Shown piece by piece: positions 9,327-18,490 of a stretch of 64,000 nucleotides of DNA. How positions within the stretch are numbered: the stretch's first letter is position 1; each line of letters opens with the position of its first letter. Both the position numbers and the translations under genes were made by a program. This DNA comes from Abditibacterium sp. (GTDB lineage Bacteria > Armatimonadota > Abditibacteriia > Abditibacteriales > Abditibacteriaceae), in contig JAUJNG010000005.1 of NCBI GenBank assembly GCA_030448265.1, positions 146,843-210,842 on the forward strand. The letters run 5' to 3'. The notes under the pieces were generated by a model. It did not search any database and was not told the origin of the DNA. It was given only the letters and a program-made list of their open reading frames with translations.

Positions 9327-9415
9327 AGAACGCGAAGCGTGAGCGAGTGAGGCGTAACTGTAAATTCAAAGCAGCAGTTACGCCTCACTCGCTCACGCTT
9401 CGCGTTCTCTACGCC
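9320..9415. repeat. Perfect 41-bp inverted repeat overlapping the GGDEF stop codon
   Basis: The arms 9320-9360 and 9375-9415 are perfect over 41 bp, around a 14-base AT-rich loop. The arm core is GAACGCGAAGCGTGAGCGAG. The TAG stop of the diguanylate cyclase (9324-9326) is part of the left arm, so the element has supplied or overlapped the end of the gene. Confidence 0.95.
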
Positions 9416-9420
9416 CAAGA

Positions 9421-9452
9421 AAGCCCGCCGCGAACTTCGCGGCGGGCTTTTT
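9421..9452. terminator. Intrinsic terminator between GGDEF gene and spoVS
   Basis: The stem AAGCCCGCCGCGA (9421-9433) pairs with TCGCGGCGGGCTT (9437-9449) around a three-base loop, followed by a T run on the plus strand and preceded by A residues for the minus strand. This is a textbook rho-independent terminator and lies directly after a separate 41-bp palindrome. It serves convergent genes. Confidence 0.9.
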
Positions 9453-9462
9453 CGGGTTTTCT

Positions 9463-9726
9463 CTACTTCTTGGGCATGACCAACAATTTAATCGCGGTGC
9501 GTTCGTTGCCGTCAATTTCGATGTCGGAAAACGAGGGCACGCAGCACAAATCGGTGCCCGACGAAATCAAAAAGCCGCGCGCGATGGCGATGGCTTTCAC
9601 CGCCTGATTGAGCGCCGCCGCGCCGACGGTTTGCACTTCGACGTGGCCATCTTCGCGGATGACGCCCGCGATGGCTCCGGCGACCGTATTGGGTTTGCTT
9701 TTGGCCGACACGCGCAGAGTCTGCAT
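9463..9726 (-). CDS. spoVS: Stage V sporulation protein S family
   Basis: An 87-residue single-domain protein of the SpoVS/Alba-like fold, beginning MQTLRVSAKSKPNTVAGAIA and ending in a hydrophobic beta-rich tail. In Bacillus, SpoVS is a developmental regulator; the family is widespread in non-sporulating bacteria as a small DNA- or RNA-binding protein. It lies immediately downstream of RNase Y on the same strand, with 119 bp between, recalling the Bacillus order rny-ymdB-spoVS but without ymdB. A possible ribosome-binding AAAGGA is about 11 bases before the ATG. Length and sequence match the family well. Confidence 0.93.
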   Translation of the reverse strand: MQTLRVSAKSKPNTVAGAIAGVIREDGHVEVQTVGAAALNQAVKAIAIARGFLISSGTDLCCVPSFSDIEIDGNERTAIKLLVMPKK

Positions 9727-9766
9727 CTGTTTCTTCGTCCTTTAGTGTGATGATTGCGGCTTTCTG

Positions 9767-9842
9767 AGGAGGGAGGGGGGGGGGGGAAGTGGGGAGGTTA
9801 AGCTGTGACTCCTCCCCACTTCCCTCCTCCCCCCTCCCTCCT
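9767..9842. repeat. G-tract inverted repeat with twelve consecutive G
   Basis: The arms 9767-9797 and 9811-9842 are purine- and pyrimidine-rich and nearly complementary, with small indels. The left arm contains G12 at 9775-9786 flanked by GGG and GGGG tracts, enough for an intramolecular G-quadruplex on the plus strand. It sits between the 3' end of rny and the start of spoVS, both on the minus strand, where the transcript would carry the C-rich strand. Confidence 0.85.
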
Positions 9843-9845
9843 GGG

Positions 9846-11400
9846 CTAACGTGCGATTTCGGTCGCGCGGGTTTCGCGGATTACGGTAATTTTGATTTCG
9901 CCAGGATAGGTCATTTCTTCCTGAATTCGCTGTGCCACGTCGCGCGCCAGGCGCAGCGAGGCCAGATCGTCCACCTGTTCCGGCTTGACTACAATTCTAA
10001 CCTCTCGTCCGGCTTGAATGGCATACGATTTTTCGACTCCACTGAAAGAATCGGCGATTTTCTCCAGATTTTCCAACCGCTTAATGTAAATTTCAACGTT
10101 TTCGCGCCGCGCTCCTGGCCGCGCACTCGAAATCGCGTCGGCGATCTGCACGATGACCGATTCCAGACTCGTCATCTGCGTCACGTCCATGTGATGCTCG
10201 CCCGCCGCGCGAATCACGGCGTCGCTTTCGCGGTGGCGTTTCATCAGTTCAACGCCCAGATCTACGTGGGTGCCTTCATGGTCGTGGTCGAGCGCTTTGC
10301 CGATGTCATGCAAGAGCGCGGCCCGTTTTGCCACCTGCACATCGGCGCCCAGTTCGGCGGCAATTGAAGCGGCCAGTTTCGCCATTTCGACCGAATGTTT
10401 GAGGATGTTCTGACCGTAAGACGTGCGATAGAGCAGGCGCCCGAACACTTCCATGATCGGTTTGGGCAGGCGCACGTTGGCCTCGGCGCAGGCGCTCTCG
10501 GCGGCTTCGCGCATTTTGGCCTGCACTTCGAGTTTGGCGCGTCCCAACATTTCCTCGATACGCGCCGGATGAATGCGACCATCGTTGACCAGGTTTTGCA
10601 GCGCCAGACGCGCAGTTTCGCGCCGCACGGGGTCGAAACAGGAGACCACGACCGCTTCGGGCGTGTCGTCGATGATGAGATCGGTGCCCGAAAGCTGCTC
10701 GAAAGTGCGAATGTTGCGGCCTTCGCGCCCGATGATGCGGCCTTTGACGTCTTCGCTGGGAATCGGCACGACGGAAACCGCGCTTTCGCTGGTTTGATCG
10801 ACGGCGCAGCGCTGAATGGCGAGCGCGATGATTTTGCGCGCTTTTTCTTCGGCGCCTTCGCGCGCTTCTTCCTCGATGCGATGCGCGACGTGACTCATCG
10901 CGGCGCGCTTCCTGCGCGACTCGTTCGAGCAGAATTTCCTTGGCCTGCACAGCCGAAAGCGCCGCGACACGCTCCAGGGCTTCGTTTTGCTTTTGGAGCA
11001 GAGCCTGCGCCTGCTCGATTTTGCCCTGCGCCTCGTTTTCTTTGGCCGCGATGTTTTTCTCGCGGCCTTCGAGACCCTTCAGGCGACGTTCGAGGCCGTT
11101 TTCACGTTCGCGCACGCGCGCGTCAGCCTCTTTGATTTCCTGGCGGCGCTCCGCGGCTTCTTTTTCGATGATGTCGCGCAATCGCGCCACTTCACGCTGC
11201 GTTTCTTCGCGGGCTTCGAGTTGGAGCAGTTTCTGACGCTTTTCGAGGTCGCTGTCGAGTTCGGAGAGTTTGCGCTGCGCTTCTAAAAGCGTGGTCTGCG
11301 CCTGGTTGGATTGGGTGCGGTGAAGGAGAAGAATGATCGCGCCGCCCACGATCAAGCCGAAAATTAAGGAGGGTATAGCCCAGAAAAGGGAAGGATTCAC
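9846..11400 (-). CDS. rny: Ribonuclease Y, split by a single-base frameshift
   Basis: Endoribonuclease that starts mRNA decay. The 5' frame starts at GTG 11400, five bases after the ribosome-binding site AGAGG. It encodes one N-terminal membrane helix ([19 protein letters not shown]) and a long charged coiled coil ending [16 protein letters not shown]. The frame then changes near 10900-10910, and the next frame continues [20 protein letters not shown], a KH domain ([18 protein letters not shown]) and the HD domain ([15 protein letters not shown]), then the conserved C-terminus. The two pieces join with no loss of family sequence, needing one base added or two removed. A sequencing error is most likely, given the gene's importance. 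Whole product about 518 residues, normal for Rny. Confidence 0.9.
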
Positions 11401-11925
11401 GATGGCCTCTTTCCGGAAAAACAGCGCTTGAAACCTGGCCGTTTTTCCAAAATGTGGCTGCCGTTGGGGGTGAAGAACTTTCGGGAAGCGAATCGTTTTT
11501 CGGCCTCGCACTTCTCCGCAAGAACGTCAGGGCGAAAAAGGGAGAAATCGAGGGTTGTCGGTGAAAAAGACACACGGGCACGCGAAGCCGATTTTGGCTG
11601 CTGCGAGGCGGAAGAATCCCCGTCAGCAGCAGCGCAACCGGCAGCATCGCCCACACCCAGAAAGAAACGTGAAAATCCATGACGATTACGACGGCGCCTG
11701 GGGAGAAAACAGGGACGAAACCCACTCCTTAAGGCCGCGCAACGAGGGATGAAAGTCGAATCGAAACGTCAAACCGCGACGTTTTAGAAATCGAACACCC
11801 GCAGAAGCAGTGCGAAGAGTATAGCAGCGTCGCCTGCCTCTTTTGGCATTTCAAAAACACGTCAGGCCGCCACAAATGGGAATTTGAGGCGGCCTGTGCG
11901 TTGGGGTTTAGCGATGAAAGTGACC

Positions 11926-11995
11926 GCTCGCCCCCCACGCCCAGGGGGCACCCGACTCTCCCGCAGCGGGTGCCCCCTGGGCGTGGGGGGCGAGC
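11926..11995. repeat. Perfect 29-bp inverted repeat
   Basis: The arms 11926-11954 and 11967-11995 are perfectly complementary, with core CCCCCCACGCCCAGGGGGCA and a 12-base loop. It lies downstream of the Gly-rich secreted protein gene (minus strand) and upstream of rny. Confidence 0.93.
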
Positions 11996-12019
11996 GCTTA
12001 TTTTCTCCACCAAATGCGA

Positions 12020-12050
12020 TGACCGGTCTCCTTCCGAAGGAAACCGGTCA
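12020..12050 (-). terminator. Hairpin after the Gly-rich secreted protein gene
   Basis: A 15-bp stem (TGACCGGTCTCCTTC against its complement, one mismatch) begins 6 bp beyond the stop codon of the minus-strand gene ending at 12056. There is a loose AT-rich tail but no clean T run, so its role as terminator is likely rather than certain. Confidence 0.6.
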
Positions 12051-12055
12051 GTAAA

Positions 12056-13654
12056 TTACGGCGCGGTGACGTTGGAGCGCAAAATACGCGACAGGCCAGG
12101 TTCGTTGACGCTGTCGCGGGCGTGGGCCGCGCCGCCGCCAGGCACATATTGGCCGGTCGGATTGGGGATGCGGTCATCAAGCCAGGTGGTCACGTTGAGG
12201 GTGTAGGCCACTCGCTGCGGCTCGGCGGGAACGGCAGCAGCCGCTTCGCCGCCCTCGCCAGGCGCGGCGGGCGCTGCTTCGGTTGTGGTTTCGGCAGCGG
12301 CGGCCATGGGAAGCTCGAAATTGGAGCGGATGGTGTCTTCCGCGCGCAGAATGCGACGGCGTTCGATGTCGAACCACAAAACCCGCGCCATATCGGTGCG
12401 CGCGACTTCGATATCGTCTTCGGTCAGTCCCCCTGCTTCGGTGCCACCACCCGCAGCACCGCCTGGGGCAGCGCCGGCGCCACCAGCACCGCCTTCAGCC
12501 GACGCAGACGCGGCGCCGCCGCCCGTGCCCGCTTTATTGGCGAGATTGGCCGCGATACGTTTGGCGAGATTGTCGGGCAGACGAAAACGCGATTCCAGCT
12601 TGGCGCAGCGACGGCTTTCGCCGGAGGGCGTTTGCAATTCTTCATAAGAGGTGAAAGTGATAGGCGCGCGCACATTGATGGCCTGGCGCGAGGATAAATC
12701 GCCTACAAAGCTCATCGTGGTTTCCCAGGTCGAGCCAGGTCGCACCGGTTCGTCGGGAAATGACGGCAGCAAATCGGCGATGGCAATCGGCACCGCTTTG
12801 CGCGTGGGGTTGATTTCGTTGCCATTCGCCCGAATGGTTTTGACGAAATACCGGCCGGTTTCCGGCGCCGGATTCCACAGCGCGATGCCCCTGGCATCCT
12901 GATTCCAGGGCGCCTTGGCGGGGCCACTGGAAACCGGCGTCGTTCTCCTGCCCCCCGTTGCGGGCGCCGCGGACTCCGCGCCGCCGGCACCGCCGTAACC
13001 CATACGTTGGCGTTCCTCGCCCTCTTGAATCAGGGTTGCGATGTTGGCGCCGCCACTGAGCATATTGACATCGCGCACCATGCGGCGAATCAAGGCTCGC
13101 ACCTGCCAGTCGAGCGGCGCGGGAATGGTTCCCGCTTCGCCGCCACCGCCACCGCCGTCGCCACCGCCACCGCCACCGCCACCAGCAGCATCGCCGCCGG
13201 AAATGATGGCGTTGCTTTCGGCGAACACACGGTAACGCTGCACTCCATCGCTGAGGCGATCTCGGTTTGTCCAATGAACCAACCTCACCGACTGGGCGCC
13301 TTCCTCCACTTTGGCGTTGGCGACGTTAAATGTCACCGTATCAGTGCCCACACGCTTGCCGCCGGAGTTGAGAACGGTGATTTCGAGCTTGTAAGCATCA
13401 TCGCCGCGCGCAAAAGCGACGCGGTCAGAGAGCGTGTCGAGAATCACAAAATCCTGCGCGCTGGCCTGGCGAAACTGGCCGTCGATTTTAACAACCGCGT
13501 AGCCGCCCGCCGGAATGCCTTCGAAGCGCGCCGTGATTTCGCCGCGCACGTCCTGACCTTCTTTGGGATAGATGATTCGCACGTCCTGCGCGCGCACCGC
13601 GCCCGCCAGAAGCAGGGGCAGCAGCAAAAGCCAGAAAAACTTCAATTGTCGCAT
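12056..13654 (-). CDS. Secreted Gly/Ala-rich protein of unknown function
   Basis: A 532-residue protein with a signal peptide (MRQLKFFWLLLLPLLLAGAV, cut probably after VRAQ). Residues 25-115 look like a beta-sandwich (YPKEGQDVRGEITARFEG, KLEITVLNSGGKRVGTDT), similar in style to Ig-like surface modules. A nearly pure Gly run of about 18 residues around 155-172 separates this from a middle region; a second Gly/Ala linker lies near 395-430. The C-terminal half includes VARTDMARVLWFDIERRRIL and a final beta-rich segment. I recognise no family or catalytic motif. It stands between rny and lnt, on the same strand, with a hairpin downstream. It probably acts at the cell surface or periplasm. Confidence 0.75.
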   Translation of the reverse strand: MRQLKFFWLLLLPLLLAGAVRAQDVRIIYPKEGQDVRGEITARFEGIPAGGYAVVKIDGQFRQASAQDFVILDTLSDRVAFARGDDAYKLEITVLNSGGKRVGTDTVTFNVANAKVEEGAQSVRLVHWTNRDRLSDGVQRYRVFAESNAIISGGDAAGGGGGGGGDGGGGGGEAGTIPAPLDWQVRALIRRMVRDVNMLSGGANIATLIQEGEERQRMGYGGAGGAESAAPATGGRRTTPVSSGPAKAPWNQDARGIALWNPAPETGRYFVKTIRANGNEINPTRKAVPIAIADLLPSFPDEPVRPGSTWETTMSFVGDLSSRQAINVRAPITFTSYEELQTPSGESRRCAKLESRFRLPDNLAKRIAANLANKAGTGGGAASASAEGGAGGAGAAPGGAAGGGTEAGGLTEDDIEVARTDMARVLWFDIERRRILRAEDTIRSNFELPMAAAAETTTEAAPAAPGEGGEAAAAVPAEPQRVAYTLNVTTWLDDRIPNPTGQYVPGGGAAHARDSVNEPGLSRILRSNVTAP

Positions 13655-13736
13655 GGAAACTCCAAAAATTATTCGCTCACCAAACTGCGATTCGAGACGA
13701 TAAGCGTGCGGTAAGGTGCCCTGTGCCTTATCGCGT

Positions 13737-15344
13737 TCAACGCGGTATCTTCACGTTCACCGCAAGAGTATCGGGCAAACCGAACTCAGTTGATACCACA
13801 AGGCGCCCTCGCGGGTCAACGACGAAACTGTAGCCACCGTTGGCGCTTTGCACGGCGGGCACGCCGTTTTCGACGGCGCGAACAATGGCCATGGCGCGAT
13901 GCTGACGCGGCGCTTCGGTGCCGGTGAACCATTCGTCATTGGTTAAAAATACCAGAAAACGCCCCGCGACACGCTGCGGAAAACAGGTTTCAAAGCAAAT
14001 CTGGGTGTCGAGCGTGGTTTTTTGTCCCAACTGAAAAGTTTTGGCGCCGCTTCCTGGTTCGATCATCGGCTTGGGCGCGAACATCTGCAAAAACGGCAGC
14101 CATTCCACCAGAGGCGCGCGTTCGCCAAAGGGAACCAGGCGGGTTTTGGCGCGAGTTTGCGTCGCGCCGTCGGGCGCGATCAAAACCGCTTCGTTCCACG
14201 AGCGATTTTCCTCATCGTAAACCTGCGCTCCCACCAGAAAAGGCAGTCGCGGCGCCTCGCGGCGCAAAATTTCCCAGTCGAGGCCGTTGTAATTTTCCCT
14301 GAAACGCCGAAAATTCACCGTCGTTTCGGGCCAGACCACCAAATCGAAAGTTTCGCCGCGCGGCAGACGGGCGAGCGCTTCACTGGTGAGGCGAAACGCC
14401 TGGGGACGAGGTTCTTCGCCGCTTCCACGTCCGGTTTTTCTCAGGCTCGAAACGGCGGTTTGAACCACCAGAACACGCAAGTTTTCGCCTTCAATGGGAG
14501 TTTGCAAACGCGCAAAACCCCAAACGTGGAGCGCCAGCATGGTAAAAACCGGCATCAAAATCCATTTTTTGTCGCGGTTTTTCCACCAAATCGCAAGGCA
14601 CGCCGCGAAAAACGCGCAGAAAAAGGTGAGGCCGTGCTGCCCCAAAACGGCGGCGACTTGCAAAAACGGTAAATTTCCGGTTTGCGAAAACGCCAGCGCG
14701 CCCCATTCGTGCGCGAGCGGCGTGAGAGTGCGAATCCAGTCGCCCGCCGCCCATGCCAGGGCGACGATGAAAGGTCGAAAGCGCGCATCGCCGCGCCACA
14801 AAAGCGCGACAAGGGCCGGTTGCAGCGCGTGAACCGCCGCGATAAAGGTGACGGCGATAACCGAAAGGAAAAAACCGGCAAAAACCGGCGCGTCGATGGC
14901 GGGGGCGCCGCGCGTGATGGTGGGCACCAGCCACCAGTTGATGAGCCAGAACGCAACGAAACCCGTCGCGTAACCGGCGCGAAAACGTGCGCGGTGCGGC
15001 AGGCCGTCGAGCAACAGGAAAAACGGCGCGAGGGCAATCCAGCCGAGCGCCCAGACGCTGAAAGCGCCGGAAAACCACCACAAAAACGCGGTGCAAAGTG
15101 CCAGAAAGCGGCGCGAGTGAAAAAAGGACAAAGCGAGTGTCGAAAAGTTCGCTCGACTGAAGTCGGCGCTATGGGCGGCTGCGCCGCTAACTTTCGGCCT
15201 GCGCCGAAACCAAGCGGATTGTTCCCGCGCAGGCGGGAAGTTAGCGGCGCAGCCGCCCATAGCGCCGACTTCAGTCGAGCGAACGCTGGTTGCCAGAGTT
15301 TTCGTGATAGTGCGTTTGACCTGGGGCTTGCGTCGTCTTTTCAT
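13737..15344 (-). CDS. lnt: Apolipoprotein N-acyltransferase
   Basis: Transfers a third acyl chain to the N-terminal Cys of lipoproteins at the inner membrane. Several N-terminal membrane helices (from LALSFFHSRRFLALCTAFLW) precede a nitrilase-fold periplasmic domain with the triad Glu in VVWPETTVNF, Lys in RAKTRLVPFGERAPL and Cys in TQICFETCFPQ. The start is doubtful. The ATG at 15344 gives a basic N-terminus, but the frame then crosses a 138-bp palindrome (15147-15284) that adds 46 residues with no counterpart in the family. A TTG at 15131 would begin right before the first helix. The final helix expected at the C-terminus is not obvious; the protein ends LAVNVKIPR. Confidence 0.85.
   Translation of the reverse strand: MKRRRKPQVKRTITKTLATSVRSTEVGAMGGCAANFPPAREQSAWFRRRPKVSGAAAHSADFSRANFSTLALSFFHSRRFLALCTAFLWWFSGAFSVWALGWIALAPFFLLLDGLPHRARFRAGYATGFVAFWLINWWLVPTITRGAPAIDAPVFAGFFLSVIAVTFIAAVHALQPALVALLWRGDARFRPFIVALAWAAGDWIRTLTPLAHEWGALAFSQTGNLPFLQVAAVLGQHGLTFFCAFFAACLAIWWKNRDKKWILMPVFTMLALHVWGFARLQTPIEGENLRVLVVQTAVSSLRKTGRGSGEEPRPQAFRLTSEALARLPRGETFDLVVWPETTVNFRRFRENYNGLDWEILRREAPRLPFLVGAQVYDEENRSWNEAVLIAPDGATQTRAKTRLVPFGERAPLVEWLPFLQMFAPKPMIEPGSGAKTFQLGQKTTLDTQICFETCFPQRVAGRFLVFLTNDEWFTGTEAPRQHRAMAIVRAVENGVPAVQSANGGYSFVVDPRGRLVVSTEFGLPDTLAVNVKIPR
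15147..15284. repeat. Perfect 46-bp inverted repeat in frame within lnt
   Basis: The arms 15147-15192 and 15239-15284 are perfect over 46 bp. The central 46 bases contain a smaller hairpin (CCTGCGC/GCGCAGG). The whole element is 138 bp, exactly 46 codons, with no stop in the lnt frame. This is the condition needed for tolerated in-frame insertion, as known for Rickettsia palindromic elements. Confidence 0.93.
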
Positions 15345-15394
15345 CGGAATTTTTGGGATGGGGAAAAGGACGCGAGTCCCGCTTGAGGGTGCCG

Positions 15395-15505
15395 CAGCGA
15401 ATAAATTCGCCGCAAAAAAACGAAACCTGCCTTCGCAGGTTGGGTAACCCGCATTAGTCCGCGTAGGCGGACTTCGCGTCGTTGTTGCGGCGAATTTATT
15501 CGCTG
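15395..15505 (+). repeat. Cloverleaf palindromic element, copy 1
   Basis: The outer stem CAGCGAATAAATTCGCCGCA (15395 on) pairs with 15485-15505. Inside are two hairpins: AACCTGC-CTTC-GCAGGTT (15424-15441) and GTCCGC-GTAG-GCGGAC (15457-15472). The same two hairpins in the same order mark copies 3 and 4; copy 2 is inverted. The TAA stop of the divIC-like gene (15496-15498) is in its right arm. Confidence 0.95.
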
Positions 15506-15962
15506 GCGGAAGTTTTTTCGGGCGCTTTGGGAAACAGCAGCAGCCGTTCGCCCGCTTGAATAAAGCCGTTTTCGACCAAAACGCGCTCCTTCCCCGACGC
15601 CGACGAAAGCGCACCGAGGCGGCGTTTTCCGGCTTCGAGTTCGGCTTTCAAAGTCGCCAGATCGCGGTTTTTCTGCGCGACGTGCGCTTTGGCTTCCTGA
15701 TATTCCGGCCACACCCTCTGGGTCGCGCCCGCGACCAGCCCCGTCACCACCACGACCACACACAGCGCCAGCAAATTGTTGCGCCGCGCCTGTTTTTCTT
15801 CGCGGCGCGGCGTTTAGGGCCCGCATCGCCCGCCTTGAGAGCCGTTTTCCCCGAAGCGCGGCGCGGCGTCATATCGAGGGTGCGCTCGTCGCTGCGCGCC
15901 GCAGAGCGCGCTTTGGGCGGCGCACCAGCGCGATGGGGTTTGGGGTTCGATGAAGACGGCAT
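15496..15962 (-). CDS. DivIC/FtsB-like septum formation protein, frameshifted
   Basis: The second frame (15496 to about 15815) encodes PRREEKQARRNNLLALC, a membrane helix (ALCVVVVVTGLVAGA) and a coiled coil (AKAHVAQKNRDLATLKAELE) with a short tail: the plan of FtsB/DivIC proteins, which bind FtsL and FtsQ in the divisome. Upstream, another frame from ATG 15962 gives a basic, Pro/Ala/Lys-rich cytoplasmic segment (MPSSSNPKPHRAGAPPKARS) running to AGDAGPKR. The two join if one base is added near 15815. Either the gene is frameshifted (or the assembly is wrong) or translation starts at TTG near 15774, giving 92 residues. Enolase lies directly upstream, as it does before ftsB in many bacteria, which supports the assignment. 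The stop codon is supplied by a palindromic element. Confidence 0.75.
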
Positions 15963-15974
15963 ATTTTCCTATGC

Positions 15975-16112
15975 CAGCGGATTCGAGCGGAGGAGCGGAG
16001 GAGCAGAGGAGCGGAGGAGAAGGGAAGTGAGAGCGAAAAATGTGTCGTATTCGCTTCTACTTTCCTACTCCTCCGCTCCTCTGCTCCTCCGCTCCTCCGC
16101 TCGAATCCGCTG
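15975..16112. repeat. Perfect 45-bp inverted repeat, GAGCGGAGGAG type
   Basis: The arms 15975-16019 and 16068-16112 are perfect over 45 bp, made of repeated GGAGGAGC-like words. The right arm ends three bases before the eno stop codon (16116-16118). A related palindrome is at 61372-61480. Total length 138 bp, the same as the element in lnt. Confidence 0.95.
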
Positions 16113-16115
16113 AAT

Positions 16116-17465
<1,350 letters not shown>

Positions 17466-17514
17466 TCAAACCTCCATCGCGCTTTGTCACACTGAAAGCG
17501 TGTCCCGATAGGTG

Positions 17515-17623
17515 TTGCAGCGAATAAATTCGCCGCAAAGCGGGGCGAAGTCCGCCTGCGCGGACTGATTCAACCTGCGAAGGCAGGTTTTGCTCCCCTT
17601 TGCGGCGAATTTATTCGCTGCAA
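17515..17623 (-). repeat. Cloverleaf palindromic element, copy 2 (inverted)
   Basis: The outer stem TTGCAGCGAATAAATTCGCC... (17515-17540) pairs with 17598-17623 over 26 bp. The inner hairpins are in the reverse order, GTCCGC-CTGC-GCGGAC then AACCTGC-GAAG-GCAGGTT, so this copy is inverted relative to copies 1, 3 and 4. It fills the gap between eno and the SGNH hydrolase. Confidence 0.95.
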
Positions 17624-17642
17624 ACCAGTCGGCTACCATATT

Positions 17643-18428
17643 TTGAAAACTGATTGCGACGCGCGCGTTTTTTCGCCGCGCCTGGGCCGCAAACGCCTTG
17701 CGGCGCGGCTTTTTCTGCTCGCCACTTTGGTCTGGCTTGTTTTCAGCGTCGGACGCGCGCGGGTGCTGCTTCTCAACGGCCAGCACATCGCGGCGCAAAG
17801 CGCGCCTTTTTCGCGAGATTATTTCGTCGGAAAGCGCGGCGCTCCCCTGCTCACCTATCTCGTTCTGGGCGACAGCACCGCCGCCGGCTGGGGCGCGGGC
17901 CAACTGAAGCGAACTTATCCGTATCAAGTCGCCCAGGCGGTTGCAGCGCGCGGCTTTCGCGTTCGCGTGGTGAATGTCGCTGTCGGCGGCGCGCGGCTGG
18001 GCGATGTTCACCAAAATCAACTCGGCGCGCTCCAACGGGTGCGCCCCGATCTCATCACGCTCAGCGTGGGCGCCAACGATGCGACTCATTTCACCTCGCC
18101 CGAAGACTACGCGCGCGAACTGCGCGCCGTCGTTGCGGCGCTGCAAAGCAGCACCGCCAAACAAATTTTGATGGCCGACACGCCCGATATGTATCAGGCT
18201 CCCGCGCTCCCGCTTCCGCTTGCGATAGCCACCAACGGGCGCGCGCGGCGCCTCAACGTCGCATTAACCGAGGCGCTGCGCGGCTCGAAAATCCGCCGCG
18301 TCGAACTTTACGACAACGGCAAATTGATCTACCGGCACAACCCCGATTTTTACGCCGCCGATTTATTTCATCCTTCGGGCGCGGGTTATGGCGTCTGGGC
18401 GCGGCTTTTTATTGGGAAGTTGGAGTAG
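17643..18428 (+). CDS. SGNH/GDSL-type hydrolase with N-terminal membrane anchor
   Basis: A 261-residue protein with a basic start and a hydrophobic segment (LAARLFLLATLVWLVFSV) that is either an uncleaved anchor or a signal. The catalytic domain shows block I LVLGDSTAAGWGAG (nucleophile Ser), block II Gly in NVAVGGARLGDV, block III SVGANDATH (Asn) and block V DLFHPSGAGYG (Asp and His). These are all four SGNH residues. Members deacylate or hydrolyse esters on lipids or sugars; the substrate here is unknown. The first codon is TTG, 20 bp from a palindrome and without a visible ribosome-binding site, so the start is uncertain. Confidence 0.88.
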   Translation: MKTDCDARVFSPRLGRKRLAARLFLLATLVWLVFSVGRARVLLLNGQHIAAQSAPFSRDYFVGKRGAPLLTYLVLGDSTAAGWGAGQLKRTYPYQVAQAVAARGFRVRVVNVAVGGARLGDVHQNQLGALQRVRPDLITLSVGANDATHFTSPEDYARELRAVVAALQSSTAKQILMADTPDMYQAPALPLPLAIATNGRARRLNVALTEALRGSKIRRVELYDNGKLIYRHNPDFYAADLFHPSGAGYGVWARLFIGKLE

Positions 18429-18490
18429 CCCGTGGTTCTGTCGGGGCGCCGTTTGGTCACAGATGGAGGTTCAAAACGGCGAGGTGAAAT

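Larger units (their letters stand above)
11401..12055. other. 655-bp gap upstream of rny
   Basis: Holds the rny promoter region on the minus strand. A short open frame starting near 11679 on the minus strand would begin MDFHVSFWVWAMLPVALLLT, a plausible small membrane peptide, but it lacks support. A hairpin CAGGCCGCC/GGCGGCCTG occurs at 11863-11896. A 29-bp perfect palindrome (11926-11995) and a terminator (12020-12050) follow and are listed separately. Confidence 0.5.

Noticed and set aside
13136..13195. Tandem CCACCG repeat considered as a microsatellite or CRISPR-like array
   Set aside because: It is the reverse complement of glycine codons in the secreted protein gene, in frame, with no spacers.
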